A stretch of 64,000 nt of DNA from Halorubrum sp. 48-1-W (GTDB lineage: Archaea; Halobacteriota; Halobacteria; Halobacteriales; Haloferacaceae), in the NCBI RefSeq assembly GCF_003287355.1, contig NZ_QMIM01000021.1, positions 1 through 64,000 on the forward strand. Reading direction: 5' to 3'. Shown piece by piece: positions 44,966 to 52,428 of the stretch. The position numbers and the translations under genes were made by a program. The stretch's first letter is position 1; each line of letters starts with the position of its first letter. The notes beneath the pieces are model-generated. The model did no database searches. It saw nothing but the letters and a program-made list of their open reading frames with translations, and was not told the DNA's origin.

Positions 44966-46270
44966 TCAGTACCGGTCTTTCCCCCACCGGTGGTCGTCGT
45001 AGGTGGCCTGCTGGTCGCTGTCGAACCGCTCCTCGAACTTCCGGCGGAGCGCCGACTTCTCCGTGGCGTCGATCCGCGCGAGCGCGTCGGCCTTCCCGAC
45101 CGCAGCGGGCGGCCCCCGGGTCGTCGCCACCTCCGCGAGCACCTGCCGGGTCAGCCGGTCGCGCGTTTCCTCGTCGCGGGTGAACGCGTAGGGGGCCTCC
45201 AGCTTGTAGGTCACGTCGGTGCGCGGGTCGTACAGCACCATGAAGGTGGGTTCGTACAGTTCGGGGTCGAGCCCGCGGTCGATCCCGAGCGCGTCGGCGT
45301 CGGCCGCCATCGTCCCGTCCGCGCCGCCGCGGCTGTGGAACCAGGTGGTGAACGTGAGGTCGTCGTCGAGGCGGGAGCGGGCCCCCCGCCCACCTCCGCT
45401 CCCGCTCCGTCCGGTGCTTCCGGCCCGTCCGGCGCTCCCGTCCTCCTCCCGCAGTTCCAGGAGCCGGGTGAAGAGCGCGGTGTCGTCGGGCCAGGGCGAC
45501 TCGAACCCCTTCCGGGCCAGCGCCCGCACGACCGTCCGGCTCGAGGGGTTCTTCACGAAGCCGGCGAGGGGGACGTCGCGCTCGACGAACCGCTCGACGA
45601 GCCGGACGTACTTCTCGACGACCGCCCGCGGCTTCGCCTCCCGCGCGAGCTCGCCGAGTTCGGGGTCGCGGTCCCCCCAGGTGAACAGCTCCTTGGGGTA
45701 GATCGGGCCGTCCAGTATCAGGAGCTCCCCGACCTCGTCGGCGTGGTCGAGCGCGTGGGTGCCCTCCGCGAGGTAGAGCGCGAGCGCGTGGACGACCCCC
45801 TCGGCGTACCGGTTCACCCGCGGCGCGTGGAGCACGCGCTGGCGGGTGTGGCCCGCGTCCCGCTCCGTCCACTCGCCGTCGAAGTCGGCGGTCGAGTCGC
45901 CGGCGTGGACCGTCGCGACGATCGTCCGGTCGCGGTGGAGGTCGAGGTCGGTCGGCTCGGCTGCCATCGCCGCGTGGGCCACGTCGACGACCAGGCCGTT
46001 CTTGAACGTCGTCGGGTTGATCGTTCCGGAGTCGAGCCCGTGTACCGTCCCGAACGGCCGCTCCGCGAGCGCCACGTCGTCGATGGATACGCGCCGGCGC
46101 TCGTGGTCGGCGACGGGCTCGATCACGACCCGGCCGTCACGCCGGAGCCCGGTGAGCCAGTCGTCCCACACCCGCCCCGCGAGGTCCTCGTGGTCCGTCG
46201 TGTCCACGTCGCCCGCGATCCCGTACGCGAGCCGCGCGATGTTCTCGACGTGAATGGGGTCGAGGGTCAC
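44966..46270 (-). CDS. nurA: NurA 5'-3' nuclease (DNA end resection)
   Basis: 434 residues from a GTG at 46270. 'TVHGLDSGTINPTTFKNGLVVDVAHAAM' carries the first active-site Asp, 'LLILDGPIYPKELF' the second, and 'RVNRYAEGVVHALALYLAEG' lies between. The C-terminal half has 'EKSALRRKFEERFDSDQQ'. NurA works with HerA on Mre11-Rad50-processed ends. In this genome it is apart from mre11-rad50 and no herA is seen in the window. Confidence 0.88.
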   Translation of the reverse strand: MTLDPIHVENIARLAYGIAGDVDTTDHEDLAGRVWDDWLTGLRRDGRVVIEPVADHERRRVSIDDVALAERPFGTVHGLDSGTINPTTFKNGLVVDVAHAAMAAEPTDLDLHRDRTIVATVHAGDSTADFDGEWTERDAGHTRQRVLHAPRVNRYAEGVVHALALYLAEGTHALDHADEVGELLILDGPIYPKELFTWGDRDPELGELAREAKPRAVVEKYVRLVERFVERDVPLAGFVKNPSSRTVVRALARKGFESPWPDDTALFTRLLELREEDGSAGRAGSTGRSGSGGGRGARSRLDDDLTFTTWFHSRGGADGTMAADADALGIDRGLDPELYEPTFMVLYDPRTDVTYKLEAPYAFTRDEETRDRLTRQVLAEVATTRGPPAAVGKADALARIDATEKSALRRKFEERFDSDQQATYDDHRWGKDRY

Positions 46271-46334
46271 ACCCGTACTGTGGTTCGGCGCGAGTTAAAG
46301 GTGAGTCGGCTTCGGCGGTACGTCGATCGGGACG

Positions 46335-46679
46335 CTACCGCTCCCGAACGTCGTCGGGGGCGGACGCCTCCCCTCCCGTTTCGGCGTTTCGTTCGTCCTC
46401 GCCTTTCCGTTCGTCCTCGCCTTTCCGTTCGTCTTCACCTCCCCGTTCGTCCAAGAGCCTGTTCCTGAACCGGTCGAGCCCCAGCGTGAGAACGAAGAAG
46501 CCACCCCCGACGTACAGGAGCGACTGCGGTTCCGCGACGAGTCGACTTATCAGACCGTTCCCGTACCCGATCACGGTGCTCAGATACCCCAGTACCGACG
46601 CGGTCCACCCGAGCCCCGTGAGCCCGGTGAGCTGGTTAAGCAGGTCTTTCTCGGTGTCGTGTCTGGATTCGCTCGGCAT
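46335..46679 (-). CDS. Small hypothetical membrane protein
   Basis: 114 residues. Two weak hydrophobic segments ('GWTASVLGYLSTVIGYGNGLI', 'LLYVGGGFFVLTLGL') precede a charged tail with three GEDERK/GEDERN units from an 18 bp in-frame repeat. A TAAACTTATC stretch about 45 bp upstream may be its TATA. No family recognised. Confidence 0.55.
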   Translation of the reverse strand: MPSESRHDTEKDLLNQLTGLTGLGWTASVLGYLSTVIGYGNGLISRLVAEPQSLLYVGGGFFVLTLGLDRFRNRLLDERGGEDERKGEDERKGEDERNAETGGEASAPDDVRER

Positions 46680-46864
46680 GGAACTGTTAATACTCGCTTA
46701 ACTGTGCGTATCCGACGACGGTAGATAAGTTTATTTCACAGCATCGTGACTGTATTTCTTCTGTGACTGTCTCGATCGAACCGACGTGACCTCCCTCGGA
46801 TCGATCGGTGCTCGGGTGCCCCGCCCCCGGCCTCCGCCGGGAGCGAACGGGGGGACCGGAACGG

Positions 46865-47284
46865 CTACGCGTTCCCCGGCTCGTCGCCTACGACGCGTTC
46901 GAGGACGGGCAACACTCGTTTTATTTCCGCGCCGTCCTCGACGAACACCAGCGTCCGCGGCGGGCGTACCGCCTTCGGCCTGACACGTAGCCCGGCCTCG
47001 CCGGCGGCGTCGGCGACCCGTTCCGGCGCGCGCCGGAACTCGATCCGCACGCGGTCCGGCTGGACGTACACGTCCGCGACGACGTCGCTGTCACCCGTTT
47101 CGCCGGCGTTGTCCCCGCCGGAAACGTCGACCAGCCGGAACGCCAACGCGCCGTCGGCTGTCGGCTCCACGTCGGGGTCGGCGTCCGCCACGTCGAGGTC
47201 GCGGAGTCGCCCGCGGTCGCCGGTCACCTCGGAGGCGAACAGCTGGCCGATCCGGACCCCGTCCGTCAGTCGGTCCGCGACCAT
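46865..47284 (-). CDS. Haloarchaeal hypothetical protein (DUF7993-like)
   Basis: 139 residues from ATG 47284, overlapping the upstream DUF2240 gene by the ATGA junction; the longer frame to 47743 is a shadow of that gene. Beta-rich: 'MVADRLTDGVRIGQLFASEVTG', 'DVVADVYVQPDRVRIEF' and 'RTLVFVEDGAEIKRVLPVLERVV'. Translational coupling implies a joint role with DUF2240. Function unknown. Confidence 0.68.
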   Translation of the reverse strand: MVADRLTDGVRIGQLFASEVTGDRGRLRDLDVADADPDVEPTADGALAFRLVDVSGGDNAGETGDSDVVADVYVQPDRVRIEFRRAPERVADAAGEAGLRVRPKAVRPPRTLVFVEDGAEIKRVLPVLERVVGDEPGNA

Positions 47285-47736
47285 CACTCGCCCCCCGCCA
47301 GCTCCGCTCGTACGTCCTCGACGAGGTGGTCGACGCGCGCGCCCTGCTCTTTCGCGTAGAGGACGGCGGCCGCCTCGATCGTCACCGCGAGCGCGCGCTG
47401 GCGCTCGTTGATCCCGGCGACCGCCCGCTGCTTTTCGACGCCCGCGGAGACGATCGCGTCGAGGGCGGTCTCGAAGGTGGACTGTTCGCGCAGCACGTCC
47501 TCGTCGGGCCGAAAGTCTTCCGGGACGACGACCTCGTCGGGGTCGAAGCGCGCGACCAGCTCGCCGTCCTCCTCGTCGACGAGCCCGCGTCCCACGGCCA
47601 CGTCGACGAGCCGCTTCGCCTGGTCCGGCGAGAACCACTCGCGTTCGAGCGAGAGCGCGACGACGAACTCGCCCTCGCCCAGCCGCTCCGCGGCGTGTCG
47701 CTTGAACGGGGCCGCGACGGTCGCTTCGAGGCTCAT
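47284..47736 (-). CDS. DUF2240 family protein
   Basis: 150 residues. 'FKRHAAERLGEGEFVVALSLEREWFSPDQAKRLVDVAV' and 'SGVEKQRAVAGINERQ' fit the archaeal DUF2240 family, which looks like a winged-helix domain plus a helical C-terminus. Archaea-specific, perhaps nucleic-acid binding. First gene of a two-gene operon. Confidence 0.82.
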   Translation of the reverse strand: MSLEATVAAPFKRHAAERLGEGEFVVALSLEREWFSPDQAKRLVDVAVGRGLVDEEDGELVARFDPDEVVVPEDFRPDEDVLREQSTFETALDAIVSAGVEKQRAVAGINERQRALAVTIEAAAVLYAKEQGARVDHLVEDVRAELAGGE

Positions 47737-47791
47737 GTCCCACCCGGGGCCGTCGACCGGGGTAAACGTACCGGGTCGGGAGGCTTCCCGC

Positions 47792-48493
47792 TCACCCGTC
47801 CGCCACCTCGACGAGCCGGGTCGCGGTCGCCTTCCAGGCGATCCACACGTCCGTCCCCGGTCGGATCCCGAGCCGCTCCGCGCTCCCGTCGGTGACGAGC
47901 GCCCGGACCGTCGCGTCCCCGGCGTCGACGCGGACCGCGTGGACCGTCTCGCCGCGGTCGACCGCCTCGACCCGCCCTCGACGTCGGTTCCGCTCGCTCG
48001 TCTCGGTCGGCTCGCGGTCTGCTCCCGCCGGACGAACCGCCACGGCGTCCGCGCCGATCCGTACCTGGACGCGGTCGTCGGCTGTCAGCCCCTCGTGGAG
48101 CCCCCACACCGTCCCGATCGGCGTCTCGACCGCGGCCAGCTCTCCGTCGACCGTCGCGACCGTTCCCTCGAGGACCGTCTCCGGCACGCCGGCGGTCGCC
48201 TCGATAGCGGCCGACAGCCGGTCGTAGCGGCCGAGGACCCGGCTCCCGCGATCGGTCAGCCGGCTCCCGCCGCCGCCGCTCCCGCCCCGGTTGCGCTCCA
48301 CGAGGGCGCCGAAGGCGGCCTCCAGGGCGTCGATCCGCGAGAGCGCGCGCGCTCGCGAGCGCCCCAGATCGGCGGAGGCCCGCGCGACCGATCCCGTTCG
48401 AGCTATCGCGCGGAGCAGGGCCGCGTCGCGACCGTCGAACTCGACGTCGCCCTCGACGAGCGTCGCGCGGCCCCTCCCGGTCGCGTCTCCCAT
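47792..48493 (-). CDS. ModE-like regulator with TOBE domains
   Basis: 233 residues from ATG 48493 (GTG 48496 possible). The N-terminal LysR/ModE-type winged helix is 'FDGRDAALLRAIARTGSVARASADLGRSRARALSRIDALE'. The C-terminal half has two TOBE-like beta units ('TPIGTVWGLHEGLTADDRVQVRI', 'LGIRPGTDVWIAWKATATRLV') that bind oxyanions such as molybdate or tungstate. It lies 93 bp after the transporter ATPase gene on the same strand, making tungstate/molybdate-responsive control of that operon the natural reading. Confidence 0.85.
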   Translation of the reverse strand: MGDATGRGRATLVEGDVEFDGRDAALLRAIARTGSVARASADLGRSRARALSRIDALEAAFGALVERNRGGSGGGGSRLTDRGSRVLGRYDRLSAAIEATAGVPETVLEGTVATVDGELAAVETPIGTVWGLHEGLTADDRVQVRIGADAVAVRPAGADREPTETSERNRRRGRVEAVDRGETVHAVRVDAGDATVRALVTDGSAERLGIRPGTDVWIAWKATATRLVEVADG

Positions 48494-48586
48494 CACACGG
48501 GAGTACCCGCGGCCGGCGAGTTAATCCCTCCGGCGGTACGCCGAGGGAGACTCGCCGCTCGAGTCGGCGCGTCGTTTCCCGGCGGA

Positions 48587-49351
48587 TCAGTACACCAACT
48601 CGCCGTCGATGAACCGTCGAGTCCGTGGGTCCCGCGGGTTCTCGAACACCCGCTCGGTCGGGCCGATCTCCGATATTCCTCCGTCGAGAAGCACTGCGAC
48701 GCGGTCCGCGACCCGCTCGGCCTGGTGCATGTCGTGGGTCGCGACGCCGACGCCGATGTTCCGGTCCCGCGCCTCGGCGATCGCGTCCTCGATGACCGCG
48801 GTGTTCCGCGGGTCCAGATCCGAGGTCGGCTCGTCGAGCAGCAGGACGTCCGGCTCGTACGCCAGCGCGCGGGCGAACGAGACGCGCTGCGCCTCGCCGC
48901 CCGAGAGCGACGCCGCGTGCTGGCCCGTCTTCTCCGTCAGCCCGACGACCTCGAGCGCCTCCGTGACGGCCTCGTGGGTGCCGTTCGCCCCCGCGATCGC
49001 CCGCAGTTCGTCGCGGAGCCGCTCGCCCCACGACCGCCGGACGCGTAATCCGTACTCGACGTTGCGGGCGACCGGCGCGTCGAAGAGGCTCGCCTCCTGG
49101 AACACCATCCCGATCCGCCGTCGCAGGGCGAGCCGTTTCGCCTCGTCGACGCCCCACACGTCCGTGCCGTCGAAGGTCACCGTGCCCTCGTCGGGCTCGA
49201 GCGAAAGCGCGAGCATTCGGAGCAGGGTCGTCTTTCCGACGCCCGACGGCCCGATGATCGCGACCACCTCCCCGGTTCCGACGTCGATCGCGAGGTCCTC
49301 GAACACGCGGTCGTCCCCGTACGACTGGCAGACGTCGGTCGCGCGGAGCAT
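48587..49351 (-). CDS. tupC: Tungstate-type ABC transporter, ATP-binding protein
   Basis: 254 residues with Walker A GPSGVGKTT near 34, signature LSGGEAQRVSFARALAYEP near 149, Walker B LLLDEPTSDLD and a switch His in 'GVATHDMHQ'. The best fit is the TupC/WtpC group, given the permease and binding protein next to it. Its ATG overlaps the permease stop by one base. Phosphate- or molybdate-type uptake is the alternative. Confidence 0.88.
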   Translation of the reverse strand: MLRATDVCQSYGDDRVFEDLAIDVGTGEVVAIIGPSGVGKTTLLRMLALSLEPDEGTVTFDGTDVWGVDEAKRLALRRRIGMVFQEASLFDAPVARNVEYGLRVRRSWGERLRDELRAIAGANGTHEAVTEALEVVGLTEKTGQHAASLSGGEAQRVSFARALAYEPDVLLLDEPTSDLDPRNTAVIEDAIAEARDRNIGVGVATHDMHQAERVADRVAVLLDGGISEIGPTERVFENPRDPRTRRFIDGELVY

Positions 49352-50109
49352 CAGCGCTGTACCCCCTGGTCGCCGAAGCGGACGACCACGGCGTTGACCG
49401 CCAACACGAGTGCGACCAGGACCCCTCCGAGCACCATCGCCGTCTCGTACTGGCCCTGGCGGGCCTCGAGCTGGATCGCGGTCGTCAGCGTCCGCGTCTT
49501 CGATATCCCGTCCGAGCTCGTGATGTTGCCACCGACGATGAGCACGGAGCCGACCTCGCTGATGGCGCGGCCGAACCCCGCCAGGATCGCCGTCGCGATC
49601 CCGTAGCGCGCCTCCTTGAGCACGACCAGCGCGGCGTCGAGGCGCGTCCCGCCGAGGACGCGCGCGGCGTCGCGGACGTCGTCGCTCACGCCCGTGATGG
49701 CCGCGAGACTGATGGCGGTGATCGGCGGCGTCGCGAGCACGAACTGTGACATGATCATCGCCTCCTTGGTGAATATCAGCTCCAGCGACCCGAGCGGGCC
49801 CTGGTTGGAGACGGCGAACAACACGAGGAGTCCGACGACCACACTCGGGAACCCCATCCCCGTGTTGATCACCGACTTGACGAGTCCCTTTCCGGGGAAG
49901 TCGGTGAAGCCCAGGAAGATGGCCACCGGGACGCTGAACAGCGTGCTCAGGGTGACGGCGATGAGGCTCACGTACAGCGAGACGTAGACGATGCTCGAGA
50001 CGTACCCCTCCCTGAACGGGAGGTCGACGAGAGCCACCGCCGACTCAGTGAGGACCACCACCGGTCCGACGAGGGCTGCCGCCGGCTGGACGACCGATTC
50101 GACTGGCAC
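49351..50109 (-). CDS. tupB: Tungstate-type ABC transporter, permease
   Basis: 252 residues from a GTG at 50109, with five or six helices. The EAA loop of the ABC permease fold is visible as '[41 protein letters not shown]'. The N-terminus '[21 protein letters not shown]' fits the TupB family. Starts 2 bp after the binding-protein stop. Confidence 0.88.
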   Translation of the reverse strand: MPVESVVQPAAALVGPVVVLTESAVALVDLPFREGYVSSIVYVSLYVSLIAVTLSTLFSVPVAIFLGFTDFPGKGLVKSVINTGMGFPSVVVGLLVLFAVSNQGPLGSLELIFTKEAMIMSQFVLATPPITAISLAAITGVSDDVRDAARVLGGTRLDAALVVLKEARYGIATAILAGFGRAISEVGSVLIVGGNITSSDGISKTRTLTTAIQLEARQGQYETAMVLGGVLVALVLAVNAVVVRFGDQGVQR

Positions 50110-50111
50110 GC

Positions 50112-51038
50112 TTACCCGTCGGACGACTCGCTACTCCAGCCTTCCGGAACGTACTGCTGGAAGTCCGAGTCCTCCGAGACGGCCTCGGGGAAGAACAGCT
50201 GTTCCCCGTTCATCTGGTACTCCGAGATTGCCTCCTGGGCCTCGGGACTCGTGATCCACCCGATGTACGCCATCGCGAGGTCGTAGTTGGCGTTCTCGTG
50301 GACGCCGGGGTTGACCGCCATGATCCCGTAGGGGTTCGAGAGGATCTCCGGGCCATCCTCGATCGGACCCTGAACCAGAATGACGAGGTCGATCTCCGAG
50401 CGCTGGGAGATGAACGTGCCGCGATCCGAGAGCGTGTACGCGCCCTGCTGGGTGGCGTTGTTCAGCGCCTCGCCCATCCCGGTGCCCGTCTCCTGGTACC
50501 AGTCGCCGCCGGGGTCGACGCCTGCCTCCTCCCAGAGGTTCAGCTCCTTCGTGTGCGTCCCGGAGTTGTCGCCGCGCGAGACGAACGGGGCCTCCGCGTC
50601 GGCGATGGCGACGAGCGCCTCCGTCGCCGACTCCGTCCCCTCGATCCCCGCCGGATCGTCCTCCGGCCCGACGATGACGAAGTCGTTGAACATGAGGTCA
50701 CGCCGGTTGACGCCGTAACCGTCGCTCATGAACTCGTCCTCGAGCCCGCGGGCGTGGACCATCACCACGTCGGCGTCGCCGTTCCGCGCCGACTCGAGGG
50801 CCGCACCGGTCCCCTGGGCGACCGCCTCGACGCTCACGCCGTACATGTCCTCGAAGTCGCCGTGGATCTCGTCGAGCAGTCCCGTGTCGTAGGTGCTCGT
50901 CGTGGTCGTGAGCGTGAGCGTTTCGCCCGCCACGCCCGCGCTCTGTTCCTCCTCACCCGTGAGCCCGGAACAGCCGGCGAGCCCGGCGAGCGTCCCCGTC
51001 CCTAGCGCCGTGAGCACCTCCCGACGATGTATCGACAT
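50112..51038 (-). CDS. tupA: Tungstate-type ABC transporter, substrate-binding lipoprotein
   Basis: 308 residues from ATG 51038. Tat-lipobox leader: '[20 protein letters not shown]', lipid-anchored Cys23. '[42 protein letters not shown]' and '[34 protein letters not shown]' are characteristic of TupA tungstate/molybdate-binding proteins. The start codon lies within an inverted repeat. First gene of tupABC. Confidence 0.92.
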   Translation of the reverse strand: MSIHRREVLTALGTGTLAGLAGCSGLTGEEEQSAGVAGETLTLTTTTSTYDTGLLDEIHGDFEDMYGVSVEAVAQGTGAALESARNGDADVVMVHARGLEDEFMSDGYGVNRRDLMFNDFVIVGPEDDPAGIEGTESATEALVAIADAEAPFVSRGDNSGTHTKELNLWEEAGVDPGGDWYQETGTGMGEALNNATQQGAYTLSDRGTFISQRSEIDLVILVQGPIEDGPEILSNPYGIMAVNPGVHENANYDLAMAYIGWITSPEAQEAISEYQMNGEQLFFPEAVSEDSDFQQYVPEGWSSESSDG

Positions 51039-51048
51039 AGATACATCG
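51025..51048. promoter_or_regulatory. Inverted repeat over the tupA start codon
   Basis: CGATGTATC (51025-51033) and GATACATCG (51040-51048) are exact inverted repeats with a 6 bp spacer containing most of the ATG. As DNA it may be an operator for the ModE-like regulator; as RNA it would hide the start codon in a hairpin. Confidence 0.55.
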
Positions 51049-51409
51049 ACCGTGGCGACACACAAATACGTTGTGGTCGTGGACGAAACCGGATCCGGCT
51101 ACTCACTCTCGGTTCCGATCGGCACGGGACCCCTCGATCTCGGATCGAGAAACACGGATGGCGTCGTTTGGTGGTCCGGTACCGCGTCAGCAGCTCCCGA
51201 CCCCCGTCTCCCGTTTCCCATCGACTCGCCGTTTCTCGTCGTGATAGACGTAATTGAAAACCGTTACTCCTCCGCGGCGGCGCGCGTCGCGATCACGGAG
51301 CGCGAGGGGGCGACCTCGTTCCCGTCCACGGCCGCCCGATCCGTGCCTCGCGGTGTCGTGGAGCCTCGTAACGGACGCGTTTATACGCCTCGGCGGGGTA
51401 TTCCGAGGT
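51049..51409. other. Divergent intergenic region, tupA / GTPase
   Basis: About 360 bp without a credible gene. It holds a probable tupA promoter near 51062-51075 ('caaatacgttg') and a TTATACGC box at 51380-51388, about 25 bp before ATG 51410, for the GTPase gene. Nothing else stands out. Confidence 0.5.
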
Positions 51410-52396
51410 ATGATATTCGAGGGCCTCCCGACGACCCCCCGTTCGGAGGAGCTCGTCGACAAGGCGTTCTCGCGGGCAGCCCGCGCCGGTCGCGCGAAGC
51501 GCGGCCACGAGGCCCAGGAGTCGATGCTGCGGACGGCGGGAAACGTGCTCTCGGACAACCTCGAGAACGTGGTCGTCTCCTGGCCCGACTTCGGCTTCGA
51601 CGTCGACCCGTTCTACTACGAGCTTGCCGACGCCATCGTCGACGTCGACCGCCTCCGACAGGCGCTCGCGCAGGTGATGTGGGCGAGCCGGCGGATCGAG
51701 TCGCTCCGCGACGAGTACACGACGAAGATCCGTAACTCAGACGTCGACACCGCGCGGAAACACCGCAAGCAGGCGTTCGCCCGCATGGCGGACGTCATGG
51801 ACCAGATCGAAGACGACCTCCGGTACATCGGCGACTCCCGCGACGACCTGCGCGACTTGCCCGACATCCGGCCGGACGAGCCCGCGATCGTCGTCGCCGG
51901 CTACCCCAACGTCGGCAAGTCGTCGTTCGTCAACCGGGTCACCCGCGCCTCGAACGAGATCGCGGAGTACCCGTTCACGACCCGCGGCGTTCACGTCGGC
52001 CACTTCGAGCGCGACCACGTCCGCTACCAGATCGTCGACACGCCGGGCCTGCTCGACCGACCCGAGGACGAGCGCAACGACATCGAGCGGCAGGCGGTGA
52101 GCGCGCTCGAACACCTCGCCGACGTCGTCCTCTTCGTGCTCGACCCCTCCGGCGACTGCGGCTACCCCCTCGACGTCCAGCTCGAGCTCCGCGAGGAGGT
52201 CCGGGCGCTCTTCGACGAGTCGATCCCGCTTCTCACCGTCGCGAACAAACACGACCGCTTCGACGCCGTGCGCGCCGAGGCCGTCGACGCGACGATGAGC
52301 GTCACCGAGGACGAGAACGTCGAGCGCGTCCTCGAGATGGCCGTCGAGGCGGTCGCCTTCGTGCCGGACCTCCCGACGCGCGACCCCGAGGAGTAG
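51410..52396 (+). CDS. NOG1-type GTPase
   Basis: 328 residues from ATG 51410. The N-terminal helical domain 'MIFEGLPTTPRSEELVDKAFSRA' and long helices to about 155 are typical of NOG1. The G domain follows: GYPNVGKSS near 163, 'PFTTRGVHVGHFE' (switch I), 'DTPGLLDRP', 'NKHDRF'. Eukaryotic Nog1 acts in 60S ribosome assembly; an analogous role is likely. A TATA-like box lies upstream. Confidence 0.92.
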   Translation: MIFEGLPTTPRSEELVDKAFSRAARAGRAKRGHEAQESMLRTAGNVLSDNLENVVVSWPDFGFDVDPFYYELADAIVDVDRLRQALAQVMWASRRIESLRDEYTTKIRNSDVDTARKHRKQAFARMADVMDQIEDDLRYIGDSRDDLRDLPDIRPDEPAIVVAGYPNVGKSSFVNRVTRASNEIAEYPFTTRGVHVGHFERDHVRYQIVDTPGLLDRPEDERNDIERQAVSALEHLADVVLFVLDPSGDCGYPLDVQLELREEVRALFDESIPLLTVANKHDRFDAVRAEAVDATMSVTEDENVERVLEMAVEAVAFVPDLPTRDPEE

Positions 52397-52428
52397 TCCC
52401 CTCCCGAACCCTGCGGCGTCGGCCTCGC

